Numbered from the stretch's first letter, positions 1 through 10,281 are shown. The stretch: 64,000 bases of DNA from Nakamurella flavida (GCF_030811475.1 NZ_JAUSQV010000001.1:2546001-2610000), one strand, 5' to 3'. Notes: generated by a model from the letters alone, not told the origin. Made by a program: numbers and translations.

Positions 1-849
1 GGCCAGGGCCGTTCGCACCTGCTCCGGCATGCCGTCATGACGTAGCTGCGTAACGGCCTCGGCGAGTTCGTCGGCGGCGAGTTCGGCGTCCAGCAGGCGC
101 CGGCGGATGACAGCGACGGACTCGGCCGTGCCCTCGGGAAGGCTGCCGGGCTGGCTGAGGTAGCCCTCCACGATGAGCGAGACCTCGACCAGCCGCAGCC
201 CGGCGGCATGCAGCCGCCGCTCACCGTCCCCCGTGGTGACCGACCCGCCGACGACATCGGCCGCAGTACTGATGAGCACGGTGACCCGGTCGGTGAAGGC
301 CCGGCGCGCAGCGGTGTAGACGGCGGCCGGCCGATCAGGGAAGAGGACGGCGCCGACCAGGATGACGCAGCCGGTGGCCACCACGACCAGGGCGAGGAGC
401 CCCGGCAAGGTGTCCAGCGTGAAGCCGGTGAAGGAGGTGAAGAAGTAGGCGAACCAGCCGAGCATCCCGTACATCTGGGCGCGTAACCCGAAGCGCCGCA
501 CGAAGACGGCGAGCACCAAGAGGACGGCGAAGAGGATCACCTGCACGGGGTGATCGCTGGAGAGCAGAGCGGCGGGGACAGCACCGGCCGCAGCCACCAG
601 CGGGAACCAGACGAGCACCCGGACAACGTCTCTTGGCGGGCGCCCAGACGCCGCGAACGACCCCTGCAACCCGACGCTGCCACCGATGAGCATGGCGGCG
701 ACTGATGGGATGCCGACCCATGGGCCCACGAAGTGGGCGACCAATGCGATCAGACCGACTGCTCCCGCTCCGCGCAGGGCCAGCCGGAGTCGCAACAGCC
801 CGGGATCGGAGGTGGCCAGGCGGGCCACCCACGGGGCAGTGCGGTTCAA
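1..849 (-). CDS. FUSC-like integral membrane protein, C-terminus cut by window edge
   Basis: The minus-strand frame is open from the window edge. It encodes about 283 residues with two blocks of hydrophobic helices (about residues 25-105 and 105-170), then a soluble helical stretch rich in Arg, Glu and Leu. This layout matches the N-terminal half of FUSC/fusaric-acid-resistance-type proteins, which are putative exporters in the cytoplasmic membrane. I chose the TTG at 849 because GGAGG lies 4 bases before it. An ATG at 894 is in frame but has no clear ribosome binding site. The family call rests on topology and general resemblance, and the C-terminal half is outside the window. Confidence 0.5.
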   Translation of the reverse strand, partial: MNRTAPWVARLATSDPGLLRLRLALRGAGAVGLIALVAHFVGPWVGIPSVAAMLIGGSVGLQGSFAASGRPPRDVVRVLVWFPLVAAAGAVPAALLSSDHPVQVILFAVLLVLAVFVRRFGLRAQMYGMLGWFAYFFTSFTGFTLDTLPGLLALVVVATGCVILVGAVLFPDRPAAVYTAARRAFTDRVTVLISTAADVVGGSVTTGDGERRLHAAGLRLVEVSLIVEGYLSQPGSLPEGTAESVAVIRRRLLDAELAADELAEAVTQLRHDGMPEQVRTALA

Positions 850-1147
850 GGGTCCTCCGGCGGCGCGTGACTTCAGGTTGGTGCGATGGGTCATTCTCGC
901 TGGTGGGTGTTGCACGGGCGTCGAACGCCTCCATGCGACCCCTTCGACGCGAGCCAGGGTCGTGCGCAGCACGCGTGCGAACAATGCGGGCAGGCCGCAG
1001 CGGTGAGGTTGTTGCCCAATGGGTCGGGGAGCAATGCGCGGGACCATGGCGCCCATCGGGGCCTCGGACTGCTCGGAGCGGTAGCCACGGGGGTGGGGCC
1101 TCTATTCAGGGGTCGTCGATGAAGTCGGGCGGGGTGCCGGGCACAAG

Positions 1148-1834
1148 TCACCGGCGGGGGCGGCCCTTGCTGGCTCGACGCAGGTGAAGGACCAAGATCG
1201 TCACCACGAGCAGCGCAAGCAGCGAAGCAGCGGCCAAGGTGAAGAAGCCGGCGAGGGTCAGGAACAACGCGGTCAACCCGAGACCGGCCATCACCCAGGA
1301 CAGCATGCGAGGAGCCGGAGTGGGTCCCGGTGATTCCGCCGCCGCCCTCTGGGGCGTTGGGGCAGATGGAGCGATGCCTGCCGCCGTCTGCTGGAGCACA
1401 GGGCTGGAGGTGGAGGCACCAGGAGCCCTGCGCCGGCGGGCGGCCCCCAGGCCGACGAGCAGCACCGGCAGGGCGAGCAGGCACACGACCAGGGTGGGGT
1501 TGACGAAGCCGGGGACCAGGTCGACCGAGTGGCGACCGTCGTCGCACACCGCGTGGAACGGGAACAGCTTCGTGCGCAGCGTGGGGTAGGTGTCACTGGA
1601 GGAGTGACCGAGACCTTCGAGTGGACGCAAGCAGACGTCCCCGGCGTCCATCACCAGGGCCCCGGCGGTGAACAGTCCGGTGAGCGAAGCCAGGCAGAAG
1701 CCCGTCAGGGCCAGAAGTACACCGTGTCCCCAGGCGGTCCATGGCCGGCTGCCGAAGCTGCGCAGGAAAGCCACCGGCAGCAAGACAGCCCCGACGAGCA
1801 GGACCAACGGAACGATGAACACCAGCGCGAACAT
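1148..1834 (-). CDS. Multi-pass membrane protein of unknown function
   Basis: A 228-residue protein with about five hydrophobic segments. One is at the N-terminus (residues 1-24), one is near 35-60, one is near 130-150, and a long C-terminal pair is near 180-225. Between the second and third lies an extracytoplasmic-looking loop with two cysteines. A Pro/Ala-rich linker precedes the last pair. The ATG at 1834 is preceded by GGGAGAG. The frame stays open upstream to 2485, but that part is low-complexity and probably non-coding. I do not recognise a family. It ends in a basic tail, so the C-terminus is probably cytoplasmic. Confidence 0.5.
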   Translation of the reverse strand: MFALVFIVPLVLLVGAVLLPVAFLRSFGSRPWTAWGHGVLLALTGFCLASLTGLFTAGALVMDAGDVCLRPLEGLGHSSSDTYPTLRTKLFPFHAVCDDGRHSVDLVPGFVNPTLVVCLLALPVLLVGLGAARRRRAPGASTSSPVLQQTAAGIAPSAPTPQRAAAESPGPTPAPRMLSWVMAGLGLTALFLTLAGFFTLAAASLLALLVVTILVLHLRRASKGRPRR

Positions 1835-2808
1835 GTCTCTCCCGGTCAGTGAGCCCGCCCGCAGGGACGTTCCTGTCCGATGTGAGGTTGTCCGGCTCTC
1901 CGGAGGGGTGTGCAAGGCGGGGGAGCCGTGCAGGAGGAGCTGACCGCCCGCGATGAAGATGACGCCCTTCGACGCGGGCTGGTCGATGGTGGGCATGAGG
2001 GTCTGGCAGCGGGCGCATTCGCAGCAGTCGACGAGCCAAACGCCGCCATGCACGCAGGTCAGCCACCCGCAGCACCCGGCCGGCCAGGGCTTCTCCGGGC
2101 TCACCCGGCCGATGGTGCTGGTCTCGGCAGGGATGGCGATGCCGGTCATGCCAGTCCCGTCACGGGTGCGGAGCAGAGGCGCCTCTAGAGGGGCGGTGTG
2201 CCTGATCCCCGTTGAAGTGGGTGGGTGGGGCCACCTCCAGGTCAGGGCCGTTGACTCGCCCCACCCCGCACCCCCCGCCATCACCACTCGTGACCGCCCG
2301 CTGACACGACGCGGATGATCACCGTCGCGACGGGAGCGAACCTGGCGAGGGCTCGATGACCGAGGCTGCCGTAGAGGGCGCCGTTGGAGCGCATCGGCTC
2401 CCAGTCGTCCTCCTCGGCCCACAGCCTGGCTGTCACCACAGTCCTTCTCAGATGGCCCGGAACCAGTGCACTCGTTCTGGTGCACCCCATTTGCCGGTTT
2501 CTGGTTAGTTGAGGCATTTCGTTACGTATGGCTGATCCGACCGGTTCAATGCTTAACACTTCACACAAAGCACTAATCACCAAGGGTGATGTTGTATCGC
2601 CGAGAGTGGCGACCAAGGGCCAGGAGTCAGGTTTGTGAGACTCGCCGCCGACGCCACGCCGACCTCAGCCTCACATGAAACTTACCGTTGCTAAGACTTT
2701 GTCGGGGGGCTAGCTTTCCTTTCGGCTCGGGCCGGCGTCGGTCGATTCCCTGCCCGTGAGCCCATTCCTTCCAGAGTCAGGCGTCTCTTGCGCACAGCTG
2801 GTCCTCGC
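1835..2808. other. Stretch without a convincing gene, upstream of the Rhs gene
   Basis: No ORF here has good coding character. The minus frame continuous with the downstream membrane protein contains a Cys-rich patch (two CC pairs and single Cys within about 25 residues, near 2000-2080). It could be a short Cys-rich protein starting at an ATG at 2149, but no ribosome binding site supports it. A second open minus frame (2281-2616) is equally unsupported. From about 2490 to 2720 the base composition is clearly more AT-rich than around it, as expected for the promoter and leader of the following Rhs gene. Confidence 0.35.
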
Positions 2809-5800
2809 ATGCCGTTCTCCCGTTCCGAGCAGGGTGCAAGGCGGTGGCGGGTCGCGTTATTGGCTGTCGGGACCGCCGCCGCCGTCGCTGCTGGTCTGGT
2901 TCAACCGGTGGCTGACGCCCAGGTCGTCCCGGCCACGACGAGCGTCCCGGCGGCCGTGTCGGCAGTGGCGACGGATGCCGGGGTGGCGTCGGGCGATGTC
3001 GCTCTGGACGGGTACGGGGACGAGAGCGGTTACCACCTGCAGATCGCCCAGGGCGGGTCGGCGTGGCGGGAGGTCGCGATCCTGCGGCCGGCGGGCCTAG
3101 ATCCGTCCGCCTGGGTTGGCTATCAGTGTCTTTCCGGGGACGGGAACTTCGCCGCGGTGACCGTTCTGCCGGCTTCCTCGGTCAACCTGTCCCAGGCCCG
3201 CGACCGGGGTGCGTTCGCGTTCTCGGTGGACCTGGCCTCCGGTGAGGTGCACCCGGTGGCGTCCGGGGTGGGCTTGAAGTACTACTCGCCTGGGTGCGGC
3301 ACCGGCGATGACGGAGTGTTCACCACCGACCTGGGCGACCAGGACGCCTCGACCGTGTTGACCACGGCGGATCTGGCCACCGGTGCGGTGCGGTCATCGG
3401 TCACCGTCGCCGGTCAGGTGACCTCGGCGGCCCCGGCGGTGACCGGCACAGTCGCGGTGGCAGGTTCGAGCATCGTCGCGGTCGGCACCGACGGTGCCCT
3501 TCAGGTTCTCGCCCGGGTCAGCGGGGATGCCTACGAGCTGCACCCGGCGGCGGACGGCGGTGTCGATTTCTTGACCACCGACCAGGCGGGGTCCACGGCC
3601 GTCGCACACCATCTCCTCGCCGGCGCTGTCACCGACCTGGGCACCGGGCCCAGGACGCGACTGCACATGTTCGCCGGCCGGGACGGCGGCGCGGTGCTGT
3701 CCGGGTCCGCGACGTCCGACGGCCCCGCAGCGAGTGCGGCCAAGGTCGCGGTCGTTGACGACGGGGGCCTGCCGCAAGGGGCGTCGAGCTCCTCGTTGGA
3801 CGGCAGCGTGCTGATCGGCGCCACCCCGGGTGGCACGGACCAGACGACCGGGCAGGCACCGACATCCCTGGTGCCGACGACCGGCGTGACGACCCTGGTG
3901 CCTCGGGCTAGTAGCTCGGACCCGGACGCCGCCGCGGTCAGCGGCGCGGATGGGTCGGTAGTGGCGGCGCCGTCGGGCACGTCTGTGTCCACGACCAGTC
4001 AGGTCCCCACCTACGTCCCGCCAGGCGTCACCCCCCAGTCCACCCAAGACGTGGCGCCCACGCCTAGCGCAGCTGGTCTGCACCCGGGCGGCGATGCCGC
4101 CCCGGCGGCCTACCGCCTGCCCTCGACCGGTCCTTCGACCACCGCGGTGCCCGCGGTACTGCGCCGCTCGACGAATCCGACGGCCGTGGGGGCGTTCTCA
4201 GTGCAGGCCGCGTCGACGCAGACCCCGACGTGCGCGGTCGCCCCGGGTGATGTGAGCAAGCAGGTAATGCAGCCATCGCCGGCCCAAGTGGACTGGGCGG
4301 CGCAGATGGCCGAGCAGGGCCTGCTCACCGGCGCGGCATCCACGCGGCCCGCGAACTGGCAGGGCCTGGGCTTCCCGGCGTACTCGCCGAGCACCGATTT
4401 CCCGTTGATCCCGCTGTCCCACCCGGCCGGGACGAGCAGCTCGACGGTGCCGCGGGTGGTGTTCGAAGCGATCATGGCGCAGGAGTCGAACTTCAACCAG
4501 GCCTCCTGGCACGCTCCGGCGGGTAACGCCGGCGACCCGTTGATCGCCGACTACTACGGCGCCGCGGGCGACATCGTCTCGATGAACTACGCCGGCGCCG
4601 ACTGCGGCTACGGCATCGCGCAGGTCACCGACGGCATGCACGCCGGTGATCACTCGCTGTCCGCTCGTGGGCAGGTCAAGGTCGCGGTGGACTACCAGGA
4701 CAACATCGCCGCGGGGCTGCAGATCCTGGAAGGCAAGTGGAACCAGCTGTACGCGGCGGGGATCACCGCAAACAACGCCGATCCGCAGGATCTGGAGAAC
4801 TGGTACTTCGCGATCTGGGCCTACAACGGCGGTGTCCAGCCGGGCAGCAGGTACAACTCCACCGGCTGCACCCCCGGACCGAGCTGCACCGGCCCGGACG
4901 GCACCTGGGGTCTGGGGTGGACCAACAACCCGGACAACCTGGACTACCCGCCGTCGCGGGCGCCGTTCCTGCAGACCTCCTACGCCGACGCGGCCCACCC
5001 GGGGAACTGGCCGTACCAGGAGCGGGTGATGGGCTGGATGGCCTCGCCCATCGTGCGCTACGGCTCTAAGGCCTACGCCAAGCCCACCTATCAGGGCGGG
5101 CAGAGCTGGCTGCAGATCCCGGCCCGGGCCTCGTTCTGCACGCTGACCGACAACCACTGCGACCCGCAGAACACCAACACCTCCAACCCCGGTGCCACCC
5201 ACTGCATGCTGGACGACTTCGAATGCTGGTGGCACCAGCCCGTGACGTGGATCCCGAACTGCGCAACGACCTGCGCGACCAGCCCATACACGGTGGGCTC
5301 CGGGTCCACCGAGCCGACGTTCGCCAACCAGAACCCGCCGACCTGTTCGGTGGACCACGCCAAGGTCGCGACCAACGCCATCGTGGTCGACGACGAGAGC
5401 GCCCCGCCGGCGAACCTGCAGGGCTGCGGAACACCGAACTGGTCTTCGGGCGGCTCCTTCACCCTCACCCCCGGCGCCAACGCCGCCGGGGACCCCATCG
5501 GCCAGATCGACATGCATCAGCTCGGTGTCGGCCTGGGCGGGCACGTCTGGTTCTCCCACACCGAGGACGGCACCAACCCGGGCCTGATCAACACCGGCAC
5601 CTGGACCCCGACGCTGCCCTCGCTGCAGTACTACACGGTCAAGATCCACGTCCCGTCCATCGGGGCGACCGCGACCAACGTCGTCTACACGATCAACCCC
5701 GGCGGGAACGCGACCCCGTGGAAGATCCGCGTCAACCAGAGCTTCGGCTCCGAGCAGTGGGCGACCATCGGCACGTTCGCCATGCAGAACGGCGGCAGCG

Positions 5801-8166
5801 TCTCCCTGTCCAACCAATCAGCGGTCATCCAGAGCGCCGGCCAGCACGCCTACAACTTCGACGTCGCCTGGGACGCGGTCGCCTTCGTGCCGCAGGGCGG
5901 CACCCCGGGCACCCCGATCGGCGGACCGCCCACCGTGCAGGACGAACCCAAGGGCTCCAACCCCGCGTGGCTGCAGTGCGGGTGCGCCAAGCGCACCGCC
6001 GGCGACCCGGTCGACACCTCCACCGGCTACTTCGGGGACACCTTCACCGACCTGTCCATCCCCGGCCGCGGCATGCCGCTGAACTTCACCCGCTCCTACG
6101 CCGCCGCCACCGCCGACCCCACCGGCCCCAACGCAGCGCTGGCCAAGGACGGGCCCTTCGGGTACGGCTGGACCGACAGCTACAACCTGACCGCCGCCAC
6201 CGATACCACCAGCGGCGCGGTCACCATCACCCAGGAGGACGGCTCCCGAGTGCCGTTTACCAAGAACGGCAGCACCTTCACCCCGTCGGCGCCGCGCTTC
6301 GACGCCACCCTCGTCGCCTCCGGCTCGAGCTATGTCTTCACCCGCAGCGGCCGGGAGATCTACACCTTCGACGCCGCCACCGGTCACCTCACCGCCGAGA
6401 CCACCCTGGCCGGCGCGCACGCCGCCCCGGCGTACAGCACGGCCCTGGCCTATGACGGCTCCGGGCACCTGTCCACCGTCACCGACCCGGCCGGCCGCAA
6501 GCTCACGCTCACCTGGACCGGGAGCCACATCACCGCCCTGGCAGACACGGCCGGGCGGCGCATCGACTACGCGTATGACTCCGCGGGCAACCTCACCGAT
6601 GTGTACGGGGTGGGCACCGACCGCAGCGCGGGCCTGGCCTCCAATGACCGGTTCCAGTTCTCCTACGTCGCCGGCAAGCACCTCGTCGCCTCCATGCGGA
6701 CACCGAAGAATTACACCTCGTCCTCGGTGACGGCCGCGGCCACCACGATGACCTACGACTCCGCAGACCGGGTACTGACCCAGAAGGACCCCACCGGGCG
6801 GGCAACCACCTTCGCCTACGGACCCAGCAGTTCCCCGGCGCTGTCCGCCGGGCAGACCCTGGTCACCGACCCGGGCGGTCACAAGACCCTGGACACCTAC
6901 TCAGGCGGCCTGCTCACCAGCGAGACCAAGGGTTACGGCACCGCCGACGCCGGCACGTGGACGTACACCTACGACCCGGTCAGCCTGGGCGTGTCCACCG
7001 CCTCGGACCCGGACGGCAACCTGCAGACCTTCTCCTACGACACCCACGGCAACCAGATCGCCGCGTCCAACGCCCTGGGCTACACCACCTCCAGCACCTA
7101 CGACGACGCCGGTGACCTCATCGAGTCCGTCGATCCGATGGGCGTGGCCACCGTCAACGTCTACGACCAGGCCGGGCACATCAACACCAGCTCCACGGCC
7201 ACCAACACCGGCGGATTCACCTACGGAGACCTGACCTCCACCACCATCACCCAGGCCGGGAACGTCGTCGAGTCCAGCACCGGCAACCTCGGAACCGCCC
7301 CCGCGCGGACCACGAACTTCTATTACACCGACCCCGCCCACCCTGCCGACCTGACCAAGACCGTCGACCCGAACAACCACGCCTCCACGGCCACCTACGA
7401 CACTTTCGGCGACCAGGTCAGCAGTACCGACGCCACCGGCAACACCAGCAAGGCCGGGTACAACACCGGCACCGGGTGGGTCACCTCCACGGTCAGCGGC
7501 AACGGGGTCGCCGCCGGCACCACTCCGGGCTGCACGCCCCCGACCACCGGCTGCACCACCGTCACCCGCAACGCCTACGGCCAGCCCCTGGTCACCACCG
7601 ACGCCCTGGGCCACACCACCAAAGCCACCTACGGCGGCGACGGCCAACAGTTGACCGCCACCGACGGCAACGGCAAGACCACCAGCACCACCTACGACCA
7701 GGCAGACCGCCCCACCGTCAGCACCGCCGCCGACGGCACCACCACCAAGACCGACTACAACCCCGACGGCACCGTCGCCGACACCATCGACGGACTCGGC
7801 CGCAAGACGACCTACAGCTACGACGGGCAAGGACGCACCGTCGGCACGACCGATCCGGACAACCGGAAGTCCACGATCACCGTCGATCACGCCGGGCGGG
7901 TCACGGCCAGCACGGACGCACTCGGACGGAAGGTCACCCCCACCTCGAACGCGGCCGGCCAGATCACCAAGCTGACCTACTCCGACGGCGTGACCCCCAC
8001 AGTGAGTTACGGCTACGACGCCGACGGCCGCCGCACCACCCTGACCGACGGCACCGGCACCACCAGCACCACCTACGACACCTTCGGGCAGATCACCGCC
8101 ACCACCAACGGCGCCGCAGCCACGGTGAACTACGGCTACGACACCGCCGGGAACCTGACGTCCTGA
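2809..8166 (+). CDS. Rhs/YD-repeat polymorphic toxin, main body (frameshifted before the toxin tip)
   Basis: A secreted giant of 1785 residues up to the premature TGA. In order: a signal peptide (residues 1-38), a beta-rich unrecognised region (40-400) and a Thr/Ser/Pro linker. A lytic-transglycosylase-like domain follows (about 535-780) with a catalytic-type Glu in AQESNF near residue 557 and the CGYGIAQ motif. Next is a golvesin-C-like beta domain (about 950-1045). A DUF6531-type entry and many YD repeats run from about 1060. Rhs shells enclose a C-terminal toxin. The transglycosylase may open peptidoglycan during export or entry (inference). The frame breaks near 8163, and the rest of the shell and the toxin lie one frame over. 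A TTG at 2788 is an alternative start. Neither start has a strong ribosome binding site. Confidence 0.85.
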   Translation: MPFSRSEQGARRWRVALLAVGTAAAVAAGLVQPVADAQVVPATTSVPAAVSAVATDAGVASGDVALDGYGDESGYHLQIAQGGSAWREVAILRPAGLDPSAWVGYQCLSGDGNFAAVTVLPASSVNLSQARDRGAFAFSVDLASGEVHPVASGVGLKYYSPGCGTGDDGVFTTDLGDQDASTVLTTADLATGAVRSSVTVAGQVTSAAPAVTGTVAVAGSSIVAVGTDGALQVLARVSGDAYELHPAADGGVDFLTTDQAGSTAVAHHLLAGAVTDLGTGPRTRLHMFAGRDGGAVLSGSATSDGPAASAAKVAVVDDGGLPQGASSSSLDGSVLIGATPGGTDQTTGQAPTSLVPTTGVTTLVPRASSSDPDAAAVSGADGSVVAAPSGTSVSTTSQVPTYVPPGVTPQSTQDVAPTPSAAGLHPGGDAAPAAYRLPSTGPSTTAVPAVLRRSTNPTAVGAFSVQAASTQTPTCAVAPGDVSKQVMQPSPAQVDWAAQMAEQGLLTGAASTRPANWQGLGFPAYSPSTDFPLIPLSHPAGTSSSTVPRVVFEAIMAQESNFNQASWHAPAGNAGDPLIADYYGAAGDIVSMNYAGADCGYGIAQVTDGMHAGDHSLSARGQVKVAVDYQDNIAAGLQILEGKWNQLYAAGITANNADPQDLENWYFAIWAYNGGVQPGSRYNSTGCTPGPSCTGPDGTWGLGWTNNPDNLDYPPSRAPFLQTSYADAAHPGNWPYQERVMGWMASPIVRYGSKAYAKPTYQGGQSWLQIPARASFCTLTDNHCDPQNTNTSNPGATHCMLDDFECWWHQPVTWIPNCATTCATSPYTVGSGSTEPTFANQNPPTCSVDHAKVATNAIVVDDESAPPANLQGCGTPNWSSGGSFTLTPGANAAGDPIGQIDMHQLGVGLGGHVWFSHTEDGTNPGLINTGTWTPTLPSLQYYTVKIHVPSIGATATNVVYTINPGGNATPWKIRVNQSFGSEQWATIGTFAMQNGGSVSLSNQSAVIQSAGQHAYNFDVAWDAVAFVPQGGTPGTPIGGPPTVQDEPKGSNPAWLQCGCAKRTAGDPVDTSTGYFGDTFTDLSIPGRGMPLNFTRSYAAATADPTGPNAALAKDGPFGYGWTDSYNLTAATDTTSGAVTITQEDGSRVPFTKNGSTFTPSAPRFDATLVASGSSYVFTRSGREIYTFDAATGHLTAETTLAGAHAAPAYSTALAYDGSGHLSTVTDPAGRKLTLTWTGSHITALADTAGRRIDYAYDSAGNLTDVYGVGTDRSAGLASNDRFQFSYVAGKHLVASMRTPKNYTSSSVTAAATTMTYDSADRVLTQKDPTGRATTFAYGPSSSPALSAGQTLVTDPGGHKTLDTYSGGLLTSETKGYGTADAGTWTYTYDPVSLGVSTASDPDGNLQTFSYDTHGNQIAASNALGYTTSSTYDDAGDLIESVDPMGVATVNVYDQAGHINTSSTATNTGGFTYGDLTSTTITQAGNVVESSTGNLGTAPARTTNFYYTDPAHPADLTKTVDPNNHASTATYDTFGDQVSSTDATGNTSKAGYNTGTGWVTSTVSGNGVAAGTTPGCTPPTTGCTTVTRNAYGQPLVTTDALGHTTKATYGGDGQQLTATDGNGKTTSTTYDQADRPTVSTAADGTTTKTDYNPDGTVADTIDGLGRKTTYSYDGQGRTVGTTDPDNRKSTITVDHAGRVTASTDALGRKVTPTSNAAGQITKLTYSDGVTPTVSYGYDADGRRTTLTDGTGTTSTTYDTFGQITATTNGAAATVNYGYDTAGNLTS

Positions 8167-9719
8167 CCTACCCGGGCCAGGCCACCCCCGTCATCCAGGC
8201 CTTCGATGCATCGAACCGCATGACGTCGGTCAAGGACTTCGCCGGCCGGGCCATCACCTTCGGCTACGACCACGACCACGCATTGACCACCACCGGCTAC
8301 CCCGACGGGGTCACCGTCACCAACACCTTCGACAAAGCAGACCGCTTGACCCAGACCGTTGCGGCCAAGGGCTCAACCGTCATCACCACCCTGGGCTACG
8401 GCCTGGACAGCGCCGGCCAGGTCACCTCGCAGACCGCCGGCGGCGCCACCCAGACCTTCGCCTACAGCAGCCGCGAACAGCTCACCTCCAGCACGGGCGG
8501 CGCGACCGGCAGCGGCGGTACCGCCGGGTACGCCATGGACGCCGCCAACCACCCCACCACCGTGGGCGGGGCCACCCAGGCGTTCGACCCGGCCGGACAG
8601 CAGTGCTGGTCGACCACCACTGCGGTTACCACCCCGACCTGCGGCACCATCCCGACCGTCGCCACCACCTTCACCTTCGACGGAGTCGGCGAGCGCACCA
8701 AGAGCACCCCGGCCAACGGCCCGCCCTCGACCTACGGCTACGACCAGGCCGGGCGCCTCACCTCGGCCAGCACCCCCGCCGGGAGCGGGAAGTACACCTA
8801 CAACGGCGACGGCATCCGCACCAGCAAGACCGTCGGCGCCACCACCACCCGCTACACCTGGGACGCAGCGACCAACCTGCTGTCCGACGGCACCAACAAC
8901 TACCTCTATGGCCCGGACGGCGCCCCCATCGAACAGGTCGGCGCCGCCGGCGCGTACTACTTCGTGCACGACCAGATCGGCTCCACCCGCACCCTGCTCG
9001 ACTCCACCGGAGCCGACGCCGGCCGCTACAGCTACACCCCGTACGGCCAGGCCACCCACACCGGAACCGCCGCCAGCCCACTGCAGTACACCGGGCAGTA
9101 CACCGACACTGAGACCGGGCTGCTCTACCTCCGAGCCCGCTACTACGACCCCACCACAGCACAGTTCCTCACCATCGACCCACTGGTGGGCTCAACAGGC
9201 ACCCCCTACGCCTATGTCAATGGCAACCCCCTCAACGACGCCGACCCCACTGGGCTGTGCGGGTTCTGGTGCATAGCTGCCATCGTTGTGATCGACGTCG
9301 GCGAGGAAGTCCTCACCGATGGGGCCGCCTCCGCAGCGCTTCCAGAAGAAGATGCAGCCATCGCAGCCGCATTCGATGGTGGCTGCGCGGCTGCAGAGAG
9401 CGCCACAAAAGGTGGGGTCTACGTACTCAAAGAAGAGGGTACCGTTGTGCGCACAGGCAGAACCAACAATCTCAAAGTACGAGAGCGTCAGCACGCGAAC
9501 GACCCAGAGCTGCAACACCTAGATTTCGATACGGTTCACAGATCGGATGTCTACGAAGAACAGAGGGGGTTGGAGCAGAAGATTTACGACGCCAACCCAC
9601 AAGCGCAGAAGGTTAACGGCGGGTACAATAAGATCCGGCCAATTAGTCCCAAAAGTCCCAGGCTAGGAACCTACCAGCAGGCTGCAAACCGACACCTTCG
9701 GGGGGATCGAGCTGTATGA
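8164..9719 (+). pseudogene. Displaced C-terminal part of the Rhs protein: end of repeat shell plus GIY-YIG-like nuclease tip
   Basis: This frame continues the YD repeats without gap after a one-base slip in the string TCCTGACC near 8163. It reaches the conserved Rhs core end (YLRARYYDP, then DPTGL near 9250). After a short hydrophobic linker comes a variable tip of about 100 residues. The tip has GVYVL, then VRTGRTNNL with a following Arg and a His, a downstream EEQRGLEQ and NKIRPIS. That order fits GIY-YIG/URI-type nuclease toxins found on Rhs C-termini, in which Gly-Val-Tyr, the second Gly, Arg and Glu form the active site. It has no start of its own, so as sequenced the toxin is not produced unless the ribosome shifts to -1 or the base is a sequencing error. 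Confidence 0.75.
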
Positions 9720-9780
9720 TGTAAAATAGGGAAATAAAGGTCTTTGAGAACACCCATTGTTCAGGGAGAACAACAATTCT

Positions 9781-10281
9781 ATGACATCGCGCACCCGGCG
9801 GGACCGTATCGAGTTTTCGGAAGGCGACGTCTTCGGTGTGCCTGCCCCAGACGGGAGGTGGGCATCTGGAGTTGTCGCCCGGCGTTCGGTCACCTCCCCG
9901 GAAATCTCACTGGGGTATTTCTTCGTTGACCCTCTTTTCGATTCGCTACCAGACAGGTTGACCTGCAACCTTAGTGCAGAAAACGCCGCATTTATATCTC
10001 GATTCAGCGGGATGGGACTCACGTCCGGCGCTTGGCCAATCTTCGCCCAGATTAGGCCATGGAATAGGCTTCTGTGGCCAATGGTTCCGTTGATGAGCTC
10101 GCCAGTTCTGCCTGAGCCCGAGGGTACATGGAATATCCAGCTGTACAATGAGGACGATCCCGCTGACTTGCTATCCATGCGGCATGTCTTGAAGGCGGAG
10201 GCGGTCGGTCTTCCTCAGGCGTCGCTCGCAGGTTACATATCCATCGAAAGGCGCCTTAACAAACTGATCGCTGCGATGTGA
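9781..10281 (+). CDS. Imm26-like immunity protein for the Rhs toxin
   Basis: A 166-residue acidic-to-neutral protein starting 62 bases after the toxin frame ends. Its first 25 residues contain the signature GDVFGVPAPDG, close to the opening of Immunity protein 26 (Imm26), a family encoded directly after polymorphic toxins. It has no signal peptide, as expected for a cytoplasmic inhibitor of a nuclease that would act inside kin cells. I chose the ATG at 9781, with GGGAG 11 bases upstream. A TTG at 9757 is in frame. GC content is visibly lower than in the Rhs body. Position plus signature make the family call fairly safe. The pairing with the nuclease tip is inferred. Confidence 0.7.
   Translation: MTSRTRRDRIEFSEGDVFGVPAPDGRWASGVVARRSVTSPEISLGYFFVDPLFDSLPDRLTCNLSAENAAFISRFSGMGLTSGAWPIFAQIRPWNRLLWPMVPLMSSPVLPEPEGTWNIQLYNEDDPADLLSMRHVLKAEAVGLPQASLAGYISIERRLNKLIAAM

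Noticed and set aside
895..1147. Possible small gene between the two first membrane proteins
   Set aside because: Several overlapping Arg-rich frames but none with a start signal or plausible protein composition.
7476..8160. His/Arg-rich first part of the frame that later encodes the toxin tip
   Set aside because: Upstream of the frameshift this frame is only an out-of-frame reading of YD repeats.
9000..9250. Rhs core repeats considered as a tandem DNA repeat or CRISPR-like array
   Set aside because: Similarity is at protein level (YD motifs) with no constant DNA repeat and spacer pattern; no CRISPR array or cas gene seen anywhere.
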